This document shows, one piece after another, positions 44,251 to 56,116 of a stretch of DNA of 64,000 nt. A program made the position numbers and the translations under genes. A model generated the notes under the pieces. That model was not told the origin of the DNA and did not search any database. It worked only from the letters and a program-made list of their open reading frames with translations. Source of the DNA: Ypsolopha sequella (Eukaryota > Arthropoda > Insecta > Lepidoptera > Ypsolophidae); NCBI GenBank assembly GCA_934047225.1, contig OW204004.1, positions 4,654,401 through 4,718,400 on the forward strand. The letters run 5' to 3'. Numbering within the stretch: the stretch's first letter is position 1; each line of letters opens with the position of its first letter.

Positions 44251-46210
44251 TTATAGATTTATTAGAGCACAGGCTGTGATTACACAGTAATCTAACACAT
44301 TTAACAATTTTAAATTAACTACTGAGTGTGTCTTAAGAATTGAAAACTCACGAACTCTTCTAATCACTATCTCTACATGAATTCGTAGGCTAGCTATCTC
44401 TTTAGTTTCTTTCGCTTCACTTTTACTCAATTTTGAGCCAACAGCCACACTGGGAGGCCTCAACAAACAAAATCCTCGTTGTTTTAAATACATTTCTATG
44501 TGTTTGAAACCTCGGTCTGCTAAAATACAGGCCTTGTTCTATGCTATCAAGAAATTTGCTATGTTCAAGTAAATTGACGTCACTGGTCCTCCCTCCATAT
44601 CCATTCGATATAAAGTTGACTAAACCATCAGGTGTACATGCTATGAGATATTTAAAAGTATTAGCTTTTTTATATTCAGACCAAGTAAGTGCCTGATATA
44701 TAGCCTTTTTTGGTTTTTGAATCTCTATTTCCAAACAATCGATTATGCAATTTACACGATTATATTTATGGCGAAATGATATGGGCAAATTCTTCTTTAT
44801 TGTGACTTTGGTGAATGTTTTGATGAAAGGCAAAAGGACATTAACAATGGTAGGTAATTTACTGTGAAATATTTTACTTGCTTGTGACAATGAAAGATCA
44901 AAGTCATCGGCTAACTGGGAAAAAGTCCTATTTAATGTTATTTTCATAAGACATAGTAAATTATGATTTTGTGTTAGTTTTGTGTGTTCTGAAATCATTT
45001 CAACAATGAAAAGTAAGGCTCTGCTGGGATACCAATGTATAAGCGAGGATTTTGCATTATTTTGGATATGGTACTCTGTAGATTCAACTTCTCTTCTTTT
45101 ATAATCTTATTCCGTGTACTGTCTTCTGTGTTTTGACTTGAAGGCTATGATGGAGACAAGTCAATGGATGATCCTTGTGATAATGAGTATGATACATCAC
45201 TGTCATATTTTTCTTCCATAAAAATGAGTTTTCTTTTTGACATTGATTGGCCAGACATAGATGGCTTAGTAGGGGATGTTGCAATTGATCGGTGTGCAAG
45301 TCGAATTAGTGACAAAAGAGCATCTTTTACAGTTGCACTAGACTGCACTCGTCGACTCCTGTAGTATTTGGTAACACAGGCTTGAGTGATTTTATGGGCA
45401 TGTTGTTGTGCTACTTGACAACATGCATCTTTCTGTAATGGCTGGACTTGTATTGCTTGGTCACGGAATTGACTATTATGCTGTACTACTTCTCCACTGT
45501 CTTGTCATGAAAGTCCTCAAGAAGAGAAGAGGCACATGATGCCACAGCATCCTCCTTTCTGAGTAACTCTGGAAATGAATTAATGCTTACTAAACTATAA
45601 TTTTTAACAATCCACTTGCGAAGAGCTTATACAAACTACAAACGTTTCCTCTTTATAATATTAGTGTTAGATAACAAAATTACCTTGATTAAATGATGAT
45701 GTTGATATTTTCATGGGACAGATTTGTTCTTGAGAAGTCTGGCAGTCGAATTTGGATGGCAGGCAGTTGGGCTTCATTTTAATCCGTTTAACTTTACCCA
45801 TTATATATTCCACATAATTTTCCATGTCATTTTCCAACTGAAAGGTAAATTACATAAGAACTTTATACCTGTTTCTAATGATTTGGTAGGTAAGTACATA
45901 ACCTTAAAAAAATCAAACCAAGCTCGGAAACCCAGCATTATTACAGCTAAAAGCAGATTTTTTGTGGACATTGAATAAATTATTAGGTACTAAGTACTTA
46001 CATCAAAGTGATCTTCACATACATACATGCGAGTTTCAGTCGATAAAGAATCGGGATCTCTCTTGGCCAGTATGAGCCAAGTTTTTCGCATTTCTTTGGG
46101 TACACGAATCAACAACTTTCCGGGGGTCTTTATTGACGTGTTTTTGCAATGTCTTTAACAATGCAATAATGATAATTGCTATATTTTGCATGTAAACTCG
46201 ATGAAGTCAT
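44251..46210 (-). pseudogene. THAP-domain DDE transposase with introns (DDE_Tnp_4 family)
   Basis: First exon near 46210-46001 is a THAP zinc finger (LIRVPKEMRKTW, MYVCEDHFD) ending at a GTAAGT donor. It continues after a TTTCAG acceptor (about 45838) with LENDMENYVEYIMG and KPNCLPSKFDCQ. A middle region (45560-45040) includes IMQNPRLYIGIP. The catalytic part has RTFSQLADDFDLSLSQASKI, NCIIDCLEIEIQKPKKAIYQ (first aspartate), SNGYGGRTSDVNLLE and RIHVEIVIRRVREF. A frameshift near 44520, others near 46170 and in 45100-45000, and stops such as that at 45145 make it a pseudogene. It converges with the YqaJ gene. Confidence 0.75.
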
Positions 46211-46350
46211 GGTTTTTCCGTCGTTCTTATTTCGTTCTCAGACAGTAGTAAATTATATTCTCTATGCCCACAGCCAGCCACCAAGTCAACTGTCAAACTT
46301 TGTTTACAGCCTTTAGGACTCAAACCATAGAGAAAAATGACGGACCGCTT

Positions 46351-47589
46351 ATTTGGCTGTTTAACAAAGCAAAGTTTTAAAATATTTTTTTGTTGTTTTT
46401 AGGTCCTCAAAAAAATATACTAAAATATTTTTTGGACCAATGGAAGAGATATTTACCATATAAGACTTACATTAAAAGAGAGTCAAGTAGCGTATTGAAT
46501 TTATGTGAATGTTGTCATTTAGGAAATTGTATACTAAGAGACCACAAGTATAATGATAATTATGTTATACTCACACTGGCACAATTAGCGGAACAGAAAA
46601 AAAGTACCTATTTGTTATCATAATATCCCATAAGACTGGCATGTTAAGTTACTTTTTTATCTTGAACACTTATTTAAAATGGAACATTTCGGTGACAGTA
46701 ACTTTTTTCATCGATTTATTTTTGTTTCGCGCTAATACTGATTTGTTAGTGGTACGAGAGGTAAATTAAAAATGTTGTTAATATTTATTTAATTAGAGTT
46801 TTTTTTTTTCTTGACTACCTTGACCTGGAACAAGTGCCAATCGTTAGATTTGTGTTAGTTTTAATTGTTTTAAAAATATTTTTTTTTGTTTAGGCCGGCA
46901 AACACTTTTTTTTTCAATTTCAAATTTTGTATGGGATTTCAAAAATGCTCAAAAATTCTCGGATCAAAATTAAAGTACACTTGGTTTTCAATTTGATTAT
47001 TTTTAATAAAATTAAATAACATTTTGTAAAGTCGATATGAAAAGTTGTCAATTGGTTTGTTATTTCATGTCTGATTATTATTTTTTTCAATATTCATTTT
47101 TTATTCGCTTATTGTGCCGGTGTGTGTATGTAAAGCCATGCGAAGTGAAGGTTTTGAATAGAAGAAATTCGCATATTTGTTATCACTTAAATTTATTTAA
47201 TCTATAATTATGTAATCAGAGCGATACTGTGATTAAATGCGATAATTTTTCCAACCTATTTATGTACAAAACTTTCGTGTTAGTTCTAAAACATTGCATT
47301 TATGTCCTGATTAGTAAAAAACGAATTATATTTCTGTATTTTTTTTTTTTGTTACTTTTCATTTCATTTTTTTCTCATGTAATCTATTGTAATGTTATGA
47401 TGTAAATTGTTTTAATTAGTGAATATAAATAATTTATTGCATCGATTTGTAAAATTGAAATTAATAATTTCAAATTACATCTAATTTGAGAGAAACATTG
47501 TAGTTAAATTTTAAACCTACCTGCAAGGAAGGAATATGTAATGTTTGTGTTATTTGTAAAAAATAGGACAAACTGAAAACCAGCGCTGT
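46351..47589. other. AT-rich, nothing recognised
   Basis: A 77-codon ORF at 46390-46623 has no similarity I can name. The remainder is low-complexity. Confidence 0.35.
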
Positions 47590-47725
47590 CAGTTGCTTGC
47601 AACTAGCAGCATTTGCTGAGTTTGGCCCTTTTTGCCACTTTATTTAATTTTTGTTTTCTCTGTGCGTGTGTTTCTTTCTTGTGGCAAATAAATACTTTTC
47701 ACTTTCACTTTCACTTTCATTTAGA
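47590..47725 (+). repeat. Probable retroposon 3' tail
   Basis: GCAAATAAATAC followed by repeated CTTTCA at 47698-47720 looks like a polyadenylation signal plus simple tail of a LINE or SINE. Confidence 0.4.
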
Positions 47726-48189
47726 CGACAAAATATTGCAACCTTAAGTACATGAAAAATTTACAATTCTGTGTTTTTTTTTTAGATTGAACACGAAATT
47801 TCACTTAAAAACCAGAGATTTTGCAAAAATAAGCAGAATTTGTTTCATCCATAATAAATAACCAATTTAACGGTAATATATACTAAATCGATGGTGTTAT
47901 CCTATTTTCCAAAATCTAAATAGGTCAAATAGAAGTTTTTAAAATCAGATTTCGAACCTGAAAATAGGATAGCACGTCACAACATTAACATTGTGTAAAT
48001 TAAAATAAATGAATAAATAAAGTTTTATTATTTCCAATCAATCTCGGTTTTATTGTTTTTTTTTTAATCGTCCGTCCTTAATTGGGGGGAGGAGGGGGGT
48101 AGGGGGGGCTCCCTTTTTTCCCTAGTATATTTTATTTTGTGCAGAAATGTACAATTTTTGAGAAATTAATTATTTAATTTATAAAATTT
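47726..48189. other. AT-rich, nothing recognised
   Basis: Includes a G-rich run at 48084-48108. No feature supported. Confidence 0.35.
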
Positions 48190-48229
48190 TGAGGTTATAT
48201 TTACATTATTTTGTGAAACTAAACTGGTT

Positions 48230-48690
48230 GGGGGATGGTTGGAGGGGGGGAGGAGGGCCCATTCCCAATCTGAACCTACCAGTGCAGAAGCCGAATTTAG
48301 GACCAATTCAACCTATCAGTACAGAAGTCACTTTTTTGACAAAAAATCACTTCTGCATCGGCTCCGGCACTGCGGGAAGTGCAACCCCTTTGCCCTTGCG
48401 TAACAAAGTGCAGGCAACCCTGCGAACCGGAACACGGGTGCCTGCTCTTTGTTACTGCGGTTGGGGGCTGACCTCCCTCCGCGCCTCCGGCTTTTTATAT
48501 ACACTCTAGGGGTAGTAGCCACAAGACTTTAAAGAGTCGAGGTGCACTAAGTCAGTTTTTGAACTGTTTGAACCTACCAGTAAAGAAATCGAGGGGCGCT
48601 GAGTAAATTTTTATCAGTTTTAACGTATACATACAGGAGTCGAGGTGCGTTGAGTCGGTTTTTGAACAGTTTGAACCTACTGGTACAGAA
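48230..48690. repeat. Degenerate tandem repeat with a GC-rich insert
   Basis: Four or more imperfect copies of a unit of about 60 bases containing GTTTGAACCTACCAGTACAG and GTCGAGGTGCGCTGAGT. A GC-rich block (48350-48500) interrupts the array. CAGAAGTCACTTTTTTG with its complement forms a hairpin at 48322-48356. Confidence 0.6.
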
Positions 48691-49848
48691 TGTATATAAA
48701 ACAGTTACATTTACAGTATTATGTTTGACTTTTATTCGTTGGGAAAAGTAAAGTTGGCGTCGTAGCATTTCGCGGCCATTTTGGACAGTTTTCGCCCGCA
48801 AACGTACCATAATGTCAATAATATTGACAATATCTGGTAAAATTGCGTGTGTACGGGTTATTTGACGTTTCGTTACGCCAATTCACTTTAATTTTTAGTC
48901 TAAAATTACTTTTCGTACACATATATTTTCCAATTTTGATAATTGATTTTCACAAAAACTACGAATTTCCGCGGAAAAAGAAAAGCACTTTGTTATGAAA
49001 CGTGGTAGCCAGCTATTGATTGCACACCTCATTACAATAAAATAAAGGACGATACCAACCCTTTATTTTCATTTGATATCAAAAATAAATAAATTCGATA
49101 CCCCTAGGTCGATTCTCGACTAGTGTACACCCCTATGGCATCGATGTCGATATCCTAAATTTGTAATGTGACATCACTATAACGACACTAGCGCTTGCCG
49201 TGTTTCCGTGGAACTACTCGATATTCATAAACTGTCTTATCTGAAGTCAGTATATATGATCTGTGCTGATACCCGATGATTACGTTCACGAGCGCGTTTT
49301 AATTTGCGCTTCAATTTATTTATTTTGCGATTAAGGTCATCCTAGTAATCACCATGACGTTTCCTTTTCGGCATAATGCTCTTATTTCACAAAATATTTG
49401 CGAACGATGTTGAGTGGTGAAGCACTAAACTGTGAAATGACGTACGTAGGGATGGGGTGGCAAGCGTAGAAAAAACTGATTTTAGAGGATTTTTGTTTTA
49501 AAATTCTTAACTATTAGTGCGAGTGGTGAATCCTAGACACGATACTAGCTGTGTATATTTCAGTTACTAATCTTGAGGACGAAGAACGAAGTATAATGCT
49601 GTTTTAACAATTCATTCAGATTGCGTAATGTACGTGATTATAACCATTTTTACAGATCTTTAAGAGCACTCCAAGCCTAAGCACTGTAACCCTACCATCA
49701 GGCAACGAACTTTTTGCTTCTCCCCGAAGTGCCGATCGTGAGAATAATTATTATTTGGGAGCCCTGAGTTCTGAAAGTGATGGGGTAGGGGGTGGTGCTC
49801 CGATCACTAACTTCCAGAAGATTGGTTGATGATATCATATCATCATCT
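48691..49848. other. Nothing recognised
   Basis: No ORF or element end supported. TAGTGT at about 49121 and ACACTA near 49190 could be short inverted ends, but this is weak. Confidence 0.3.
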
Positions 49849-49972
49849 CATATCCAGAATACTGCGGCAACCCTTTCCGACAATGACAGATTAGAGGATG
49901 GAGACAGATCTGATATCTAGAATACTGAGGCAACCTTTTCTGAGAGTGACAGATTGAAGGATGGCGATAGAA
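49849..49972. repeat. Two tandem copies of a 62-base unit
   Basis: Both copies contain CAGAATACTG-like text followed by GACAGATT and GGATGG, with about 80 percent identity by eye. Confidence 0.7.
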
Positions 49973-51260
49973 CGCTCCAGGCACATTCTCCAAGAATTTT
50001 TGCTACTCATTCAAAAGAATGTAATCAATAGAGGTCTCTTCTCCGCAAGAGCGTGCACACTAAAAGTCTGTTGATTATAACTAGGCGACCACTTGAAGTG
50101 TCTGAATGGAGACTATTAAGTAGGACAATAATAGATCACCTTTTAACTATATTCTTACAATGGCCCCATGGAGGACTTCAAAACCCTGCAAAGACTCGAC
50201 AACTCATTAGTTTAAATTAATGTATATAAATTTGTAATCTAATAGTAAAATAAATGCAACATCTGCCATACGATAAATTAACCAACAATACGCTAAAACT
50301 GTCATACGCTGATTTGAAAAAGTGGTCAAAATATCTTGTTGAGGTATTCCCATGTGAAAAGCGTGGTGTATGGTTAGCATTATAACCTGCAGTGAAAGGT
50401 TCAGTAACTGCACAGTCTCGACATTCGCCCAACAGATCTTCAGGAGCTTCAGACAGACTTTGGCAACGATATAATTATGCTAAAGAGCACTGGAAGAAGA
50501 GCAACAACGTGCCCCGCCGAATAAAAATTGAAGCCTCAACTTCTGAACACAGAAACGAGCACGAGAAGGAAGTTGTCCCTGATGAAGGTGAACATAAATT
50601 AATAGAATAGAATATGTTCTTACAAATTCATTAACCACTTTTTAATACATTTTTAGTTTCATAAAAACTGAAATGGAAATAACGAAGGATTATTCATGTT
50701 GTCCCCCCAGTTATCACCCCTATTGGACGTTAACAGGATTTTTTTGAAATTAAATTTTTAGGGTTTTATAAAAAATAAAATGGAGAAATCGAAGGGTTAT
50801 TCCAGTTATCCCTCAATTTTCGCCGCTATGGGGTGGAGTTTTTTTCTGTTGACACACTTACACTCTTGATGTTATAGGAGAGGTGCGTAAAAACATTCTT
50901 ACCATATAAATTCACAATTAGTATGGAAGTGAACACCGTTCTATTAGCATCATGGAAAGCTATTGTTAAAAGCAGAAAAGAATATTATGAAAACACCGCC
51001 CACTGTTGGGGATTACCTTGATCGGTTTCCCGTACTTCGAAACCAAAAAACTGCCTACATACTCGTAAGTATGAAACACCATTATTGCTTACAGACCTGC
51101 CTAGCCATGAAGACGTGTTCCTCTCTCCACGTCAATTTATATTGTATATTTTTTATTACATATATTTTATACTTATTATTGTTGTGTATTACAAATTGTA
51201 CTTATATAAAATAGAGTATATTGGGGCAACGTATGTTTTTGTATTTTTTTATTTAAAAAA
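49973..51260. other. Unassigned; one 72-codon ORF
   Basis: The plus-strand ORF at 50392-50610 is charged and serine-rich with no recognised motif and may be chance. Nothing else is seen. Confidence 0.3.
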
Positions 51261-51277
51261 TCAAGTGTAAGACTAAG

Positions 51278-51469
51278 ACGGACACAAAAAGTGCATCAAA
51301 GTGCTGAATAACTTTCAAAATAAAATATATTTTGTGAATATGCAAACTATATGTAACGTATAGGTTTATTTTATAGTAGAACAACTCTATATATCTATAG
51401 TTTGCATATTCACAAAATATATTTCAGTTTGAAAGTCATTCAGCACTTTGATGCACTTTTTGTGTCCGT
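51278..51469. repeat. 192-bp foldback MITE
   Basis: The arms ACGGACACAAAAAGTGCATC and complement pair for about 75 bases around a 40-base spacer. The right outer flank (51480-51515) repeats CACTTTGATGCA once more, suggesting the true end lies outside. Confidence 0.75.
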
Positions 51470-51649
51470 GAGTAAAAATTACCTTACACTTTGATGCAGT
51501 TTATGTGTGCCTGAGTGTATATCATCAGGACTATAAAAATATGACAGATGGTTCCCCTGTATAGGTACCTACTCAGTCAGTAGTAATTACCTTTAGAGGA
51601 CAGTTCCTACCTACTAAAGTTTACATGTTCCACACTTCCCTTTCAGTAG

Positions 51650-52432
51650 AACCATATCAATTCCCTACTATCCAATGTTTAAGCTGCTGTAGGTTTGGTC
51701 ACATAGTTGCTCAATGTAGATCAAAGCCAAGGTGCTTTAAATGACCCCCAACCCCACTCTGGTATCAGTTGTGTTGTTGATTCACAGCTTTCAACTTGCT
51801 TATGCATAATAAGCAAGTTGAAAGCTGTGAATCGTGGTTCTCATCTAGCCACTGACAAAAACTGTCCAGAACATCGCCGTCAATGTTCCATTAAGTTGAT
51901 CATGTTCCAAGAGAGCATATCTTACTTAGAGGCATCTTCTCGTTTCACTGCTGTTAGCAGGCCTTATTCAGAAAAACTTGCAAAAGAACAAAAATCTCCC
52001 AATTTTTACTTAAGCAAGTGATGCTTTTCATCCCTCTCCTAGTGTGTCATATAATAAAACTGTGGTTACCCAACCTCGTTCTAAGGTTTTTTTCGATAAG
52101 GGGTATGACAAGGTTTCACATCATAACATTACAAAAAATGTCCCCTCCTCCTTACCTAACGGCTGTGCTCTTTCTCTTGACTCTACTAAGTCATCTTCTC
52201 GTTTCCCTGCTGTTAGCAGGTCTTATTCAGAAAAACTTACACAAGAACCAATCTCCCAATTTTTTACTCAAGCAAGTGATGCTTCCCATCCCTCTCCAAG
52301 TGTGTCATATAATAAAACTGTGGTTACCAAACCTCGTTCTAAGGTTTCTTTGTGTAAGGGGTATGATAAGGTTTTACATCATAACATTTAAAAAAATGTC
52401 CCCTCCTACTTATATAACGGCTGTGCTCTTTA
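51650..52432 (+). pseudogene. Jockey-type LINE ORF1 (gag) fragment with tandem duplication
   Basis: The translation shows a zinc knuckle, CLSCCRFGHIVAQC, then SKPRCFK and a stop. Past an inserted palindrome it continues HLATDKNCPEHRRQCSIKLI and ISYLEASSRF. This layout is the nucleic-acid-binding ORF1 of Jockey-type LINEs. The segment after EASSRF is present twice in tandem (51932-52175 and 52192-52432, period 260 bases). Several stops and frame changes exist, and no reverse transcriptase follows. Confidence 0.72.
51779..51833. repeat. Perfect 24-bp palindrome with 7-base loop
   Basis: GATTCACAGCTTTCAACTTG and on to 51802 is exactly complementary to 51810-51833. It interrupts the knuckle region of the Jockey ORF1. 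Confidence 0.9.
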
Positions 52433-52789
52433 ATTACTGACTAAATAAATCACTAGATTCCCAAAATGACAACCTATTAGAGTTGTTACTCGCTTTCCAT
52501 TTGAATTCCCTATAAGGTCCCGCTTAAAATTTCCACTCTGTTCGCATACTTAGCGACAAAAGATTTTTCTGCAGATCGAGGAAGGGGACACATCGGCCTT
52601 GTACAAAGGCCTAAGACGTTATGCCGACATAATAATCAAGAGAGCCGAGAGGATAGCCCAGTTAGCTGTAAAGGAACTACCAGTTGGTGGGTGTTTATAG
52701 CTTTTTATTTTACACTCTATGAGCCTAACTCTCTGTGAACAAACAGACAACGTTTTACATATTAGTACAGTTTTATTTAAGGATTAACT
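52433..52789. other. Unassigned
   Basis: Nothing recognised. The stretch around 52570-52690 is open in one frame but short. Confidence 0.3.
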
Positions 52790-53125
52790 TTTGCCCGCGG
52801 CTTCGCCCGCGTTTATTAAGTTTTTGTATAGTCGTATAGAATCTGTAAATATTTTTAATGTATCTTTGGCGGTCTTTGATAACTTATTTAATCCCCTAGG
52901 ACAGTATGTTTGGCGAGACTGAAGGCCGAGCCGCGTCTCTGAACGACACTATTTCTTGTTTCCATGGGAACTGATATATGGAATAAAAAGTAGTCTATGT
53001 CCTATTCCAGGTTTAGAACTACATTTGTGCAAAGTTTCAGCCCAATCGGTTCAGTAGTTACGGTGTGAAAAAGTAACAAACATCCATCCATCCAAACTTT
53101 CGCATTTATAATATTAGTGAGATTA
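52790..53125 (+). repeat. Lepidopteran interspersed repeat with full 3' end
   Basis: Starts CTTTTGCCCGCGGCTTCGCC, has GTGCAAAGTTTCAGCCCAAT and CGGTTCAGTAGTTACGG, and ends CGCATTTATAATATTAGTGA. This order is very common in moth and butterfly genomes, where it is treated as a SINE or RTE-related repeat. Confidence 0.7.
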
Positions 53126-53828
53126 GTGAGATGAGATGGGATATTTAAATATAATTTTAGATAGAGATAAATTTACTGGAATAACATTAGCTGCTGCTTT
53201 ATATTTCCTCGCCTACTGCGTTTCTCCCCTAAAGGGAAGAAAGGTTCCCGTCTCGACGCCGTGTCTAGGTTTGTTTATCTTGCAAAGACACGGTCTGAAG
53301 GAGAAACGTACCTGGAGAAATATAAAGAGCAGTTTTCTTCGGGAAAGAAAAGGAATGGTGCTGAACGTCTTCTCGGAGTATAACCATTCGTCATCGTAGT
53401 CGAACAAAACATAGAGTCGCAAGATTTTAGCTCGTTCAGCTGCTGGTTACATAAACATTTGCAACACGGATTCAACTGCAATTGAACTCTATGTTCAATG
53501 GTTTTCTACCACAATATTTTTTAATTTTGAATTAAACTCTAAATAAATTTTTCTTAACTTTAATTTTTGTATGCAAACGATGGCTAGAACTCGAACTGGT
53601 CTTGATTAAACGCACTAATCCTGCATATTTTTAATAATCGGCGAAAAAAGGAGGGTAATTTTCGAGCGTATGTATACGTATGTCTGTATGTATGTGTATG
53701 AATGTCAATCCATTTCTTTGTACACTATACAGCCTAAATGGCTTCTTGGATTTTGATGACTGAGGTGTCGTTAGATTAGCCTCAACCATGAGAGTGACAA
53801 TGAATGAATGGGTGACGTCACCACAAAA
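53126..53828. other. Unassigned
   Basis: A plus-strand ORF of 87 codons (53136-53399) has no recognised domain. 53660-53700 holds a short GTATGTAT-like simple repeat. Confidence 0.3.
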
Positions 53829-53830
53829 AG

Positions 53831-54268
53831 GGGAGGGGACATTCATATTATTGGGGTTTTTTAAAGATTTCTCGAAAGCAGTGTCAGTAAGTATAGTAAA
53901 AGTATATATTTTTACAATCAGCTTTCTAATACCTATAATTTGATACCCATATTGTATTTTTATAAAATATTTTTTTTATTTTACTCCTTTTTTTGTGTTT
54001 CTCATTAGTGCTGATTTTTTTTTAATCGCTATAGTTTTCCTGTAATTGGCCAGTTATGATGTATAATTGTTTTTTTTTTTCATATTTTTCGGTGTACCAG
54101 TTTCGGAGATAAGGGGGGGGGGGACATACATATTTTTGGTTTTTTTAAAGATTTCTCGAAACCAGTGTGAGTAAATATATTTAAAGTATATATTTTTAGA
54201 ATTAACTTTTTAATACCTACAATTTAATACCCATATTGTATTTTTAGGCTAGTATTTTTTATTTTTCT
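53831..54268. repeat. Two diverged direct copies of a 150-bp unit
   Basis: 53831-53978 and 54113-54268 share TTTAAAGATTTCTCGAAA, AAGTATATATTTTTA and ATACCCATATTGTATTTTTA in the same order, 282 bases apart. Confidence 0.75.
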
Positions 54269-54404
54269 CACTTTTGTTTTGGAAATATTTTGAACAATTT
54301 AAAATTTTTCATATTTTTATTTACACTCTAATATGTGGACAAATTAATGCTATTTTTGTGCCAAATTTCATGTATTTATCTTTAACGGTGCTAAAGTTAT
54401 GAGG

Positions 54405-54485
54405 CTGTGACATACGGACGGACGGACAACGGAGACTCACCATAAGTTTCCTCTTGTACCTTTTAGGTACGGAACCCTAAAAATA
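54405..54485 (+). repeat. Lepidopteran repeat 3' tail
   Basis: ACGGACGGACGGACAACGGA followed by CCTTTTAGGTACGGAACCCT and A-rich end is a widespread tail in Lepidoptera. TCCA simple repeats follow at 54524. Confidence 0.55.
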
Positions 54486-54529
54486 TATATTTTATTATTA
54501 TTGTTAATGGCGCAAGAGTTACATCCATC

Positions 54530-55290
54530 CATCCATCCATTACATTCATGCCATCTTTGCTGGCAAAGAGCTGATCGTTCAGTACGAGCTCAGCAAGAAC
54601 CACAGAGATTGGCACAACCGGTACCAGATGAACCGGACAACCAACAAGAAAGAATGCCCGAGATACAATTGCCTTTTGGTCCTTTTAGTTCGGCGGCCAT
54701 TCACGTGCCTCTAACACATCAAGGCACTGCATATCTAACAGTAGTCGAAATGTACCAAGTAATTCTGTGCCTGTGTACGTGAAGCTCTATATGTTAAGAA
54801 ATCATAATTTCTACATCCCTTATGATTGGCACTTCAGAAACAATGTATGGGAAGAAGTGATGCTACAGGGAAATATAAATCGAGAGAAATCACCGAACTG
54901 AGATTGGAACTAGAGATCATTCGAAAAAAATATCATGATGTAATCTTTGGAGAAATGTGGGACAGTCACTATATGCAAGACATAATAATCATTAACAAAT
55001 GGGGTCTCGAAAGAAAACAAGATTTTGAAAAACCTTTAAAGCTTTGATGATGACGAATTCCATCTTTGACCAAAAATATACTCAATAATATTTTGGAACA
55101 AACACCGTCTCTAAGAGAGATATCACGAAATCCGGCTACAGTTTTAGGCATATATCTGTTAAAAGTAAGGACTGGAGAACCCAATGAACGATTGGCGACA
55201 TTATTTAAAATGACGAGAAGAACATTAGAGAAAAAACTTCGACTAGCGAGACAATGTTTGACAGAAGACTATGTCCTTCTTTACTTGGTA
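54530..55290 (+). pseudogene. Harbinger-like (helix-turn-helix/DDE_Tnp_4) transposase, N-terminal part
   Basis: Pieces in different frames follow the order of an insect Harbinger-like family: SCHLCWQRADRSVRAQQEPQ with a pair of cysteines, EPDNQQERMPEIQLPFG, then LRNHNFYIPYDWHFRNNVWE and finally ATVLGIYLLKVRTGEPNERL, FKMTRRTLEKKLRLARQCL. The last block is the helix-turn-helix and ends at a GTATGT splice donor at about 55288. The DDE exon does not follow. A LINE is inserted instead. Several frameshifts are present. Confidence 0.6.
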
Positions 55291-55464
55291 TGTATTTACT
55301 TTTTTCTTTTGTTAAGATTGTGTGACATAAAAAATAAGTCAATTTTAAGATAAAAATATGCAATGTTTCGATAATTAATGATCATATAGTTATAGTTTTG
55401 GTTGTTGTCGAGTTCTGAATTTACAGTTATGTGTTAGCTATGAAATATATCTTTATAATATATC

Positions 55465-56075
55465 TTCATTGACAAACATTTAACGTGGAAGAAACAAACT
55501 GAAATAACCAAGGGCCGCATTAGGAAACTCTTACATATCTTCAAACGTTTAGGACCAGTTGCCAATGAAAATATCTTGAAATTAGTATACCAGGCACTCT
55601 GTCAGTCTGTCCTATCATACTGTGTGATTGCCTGGGGAGCTGCATGCAAAACAAACCTAATTAATGTAGAAAGAGCCCAAAGAGCTGTTTTAAAAGTTGC
55701 CCATCGTAAGCATGTTCGTTACGATACGAATGCTTTATATAAAGAAACAGGTGTGCTTACTGTCAGACAGTTGTTTATTGTTTCCGTTATAGTGAAGTTT
55801 CACAAAAGTGCACCAGACACAGTTCGTGCGGCAACAAGAAGTCGAAGATATCCAATTTGGCCCATACCACTTCGTAAAACAGTATTTGGTAGACAGTCGT
55901 TTTCTTTCACGGGTCCTTTTTTGTATAATAAAGCTAACAAAGCAATTAATGTTTTAACACTTACAAAAAACAGCTGCAGAAAAGCTACAACTTCTTGGTT
56001 GAAAAGCCTCAACTACAATGATACTGAAGAAATCCTCCAAACACAAAAATAAGATTAATAATTATGTTCATTAAA

Positions 56076-56116
<41 letters not shown>

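Larger units (their letters stand above)
37665..46350. mobile_element. Putative ISL2EU-like two-gene DNA transposon (hosts a nested Gypsy)
   Basis: Ignoring the nested Gypsy, the two outer ends resemble each other inverted. The left has GCTATCCGCCATCTT then TGTAAACAAA. The right, read inward, has GCGGTCCGTCATTTT then TGTAAACAAA. Between them lie a SWIM/YqaJ nuclease gene (plus) and a THAP-DDE transposase gene (minus), converging. Transposase plus YqaJ nuclease is the gene pair described for ISL2EU elements. The exact ends and target duplication are not established. Confidence 0.5.

Noticed and set aside
49120..49196. TAGTGT...ACACTA as a very small hAT-like element
   Set aside because: Only six bases match and no 8-bp duplication is present.
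56080..56113. TA microsatellite as a candidate origin or cruciform
   Set aside because: It lies in a LINE 3' untranslated region and is an ordinary simple repeat.
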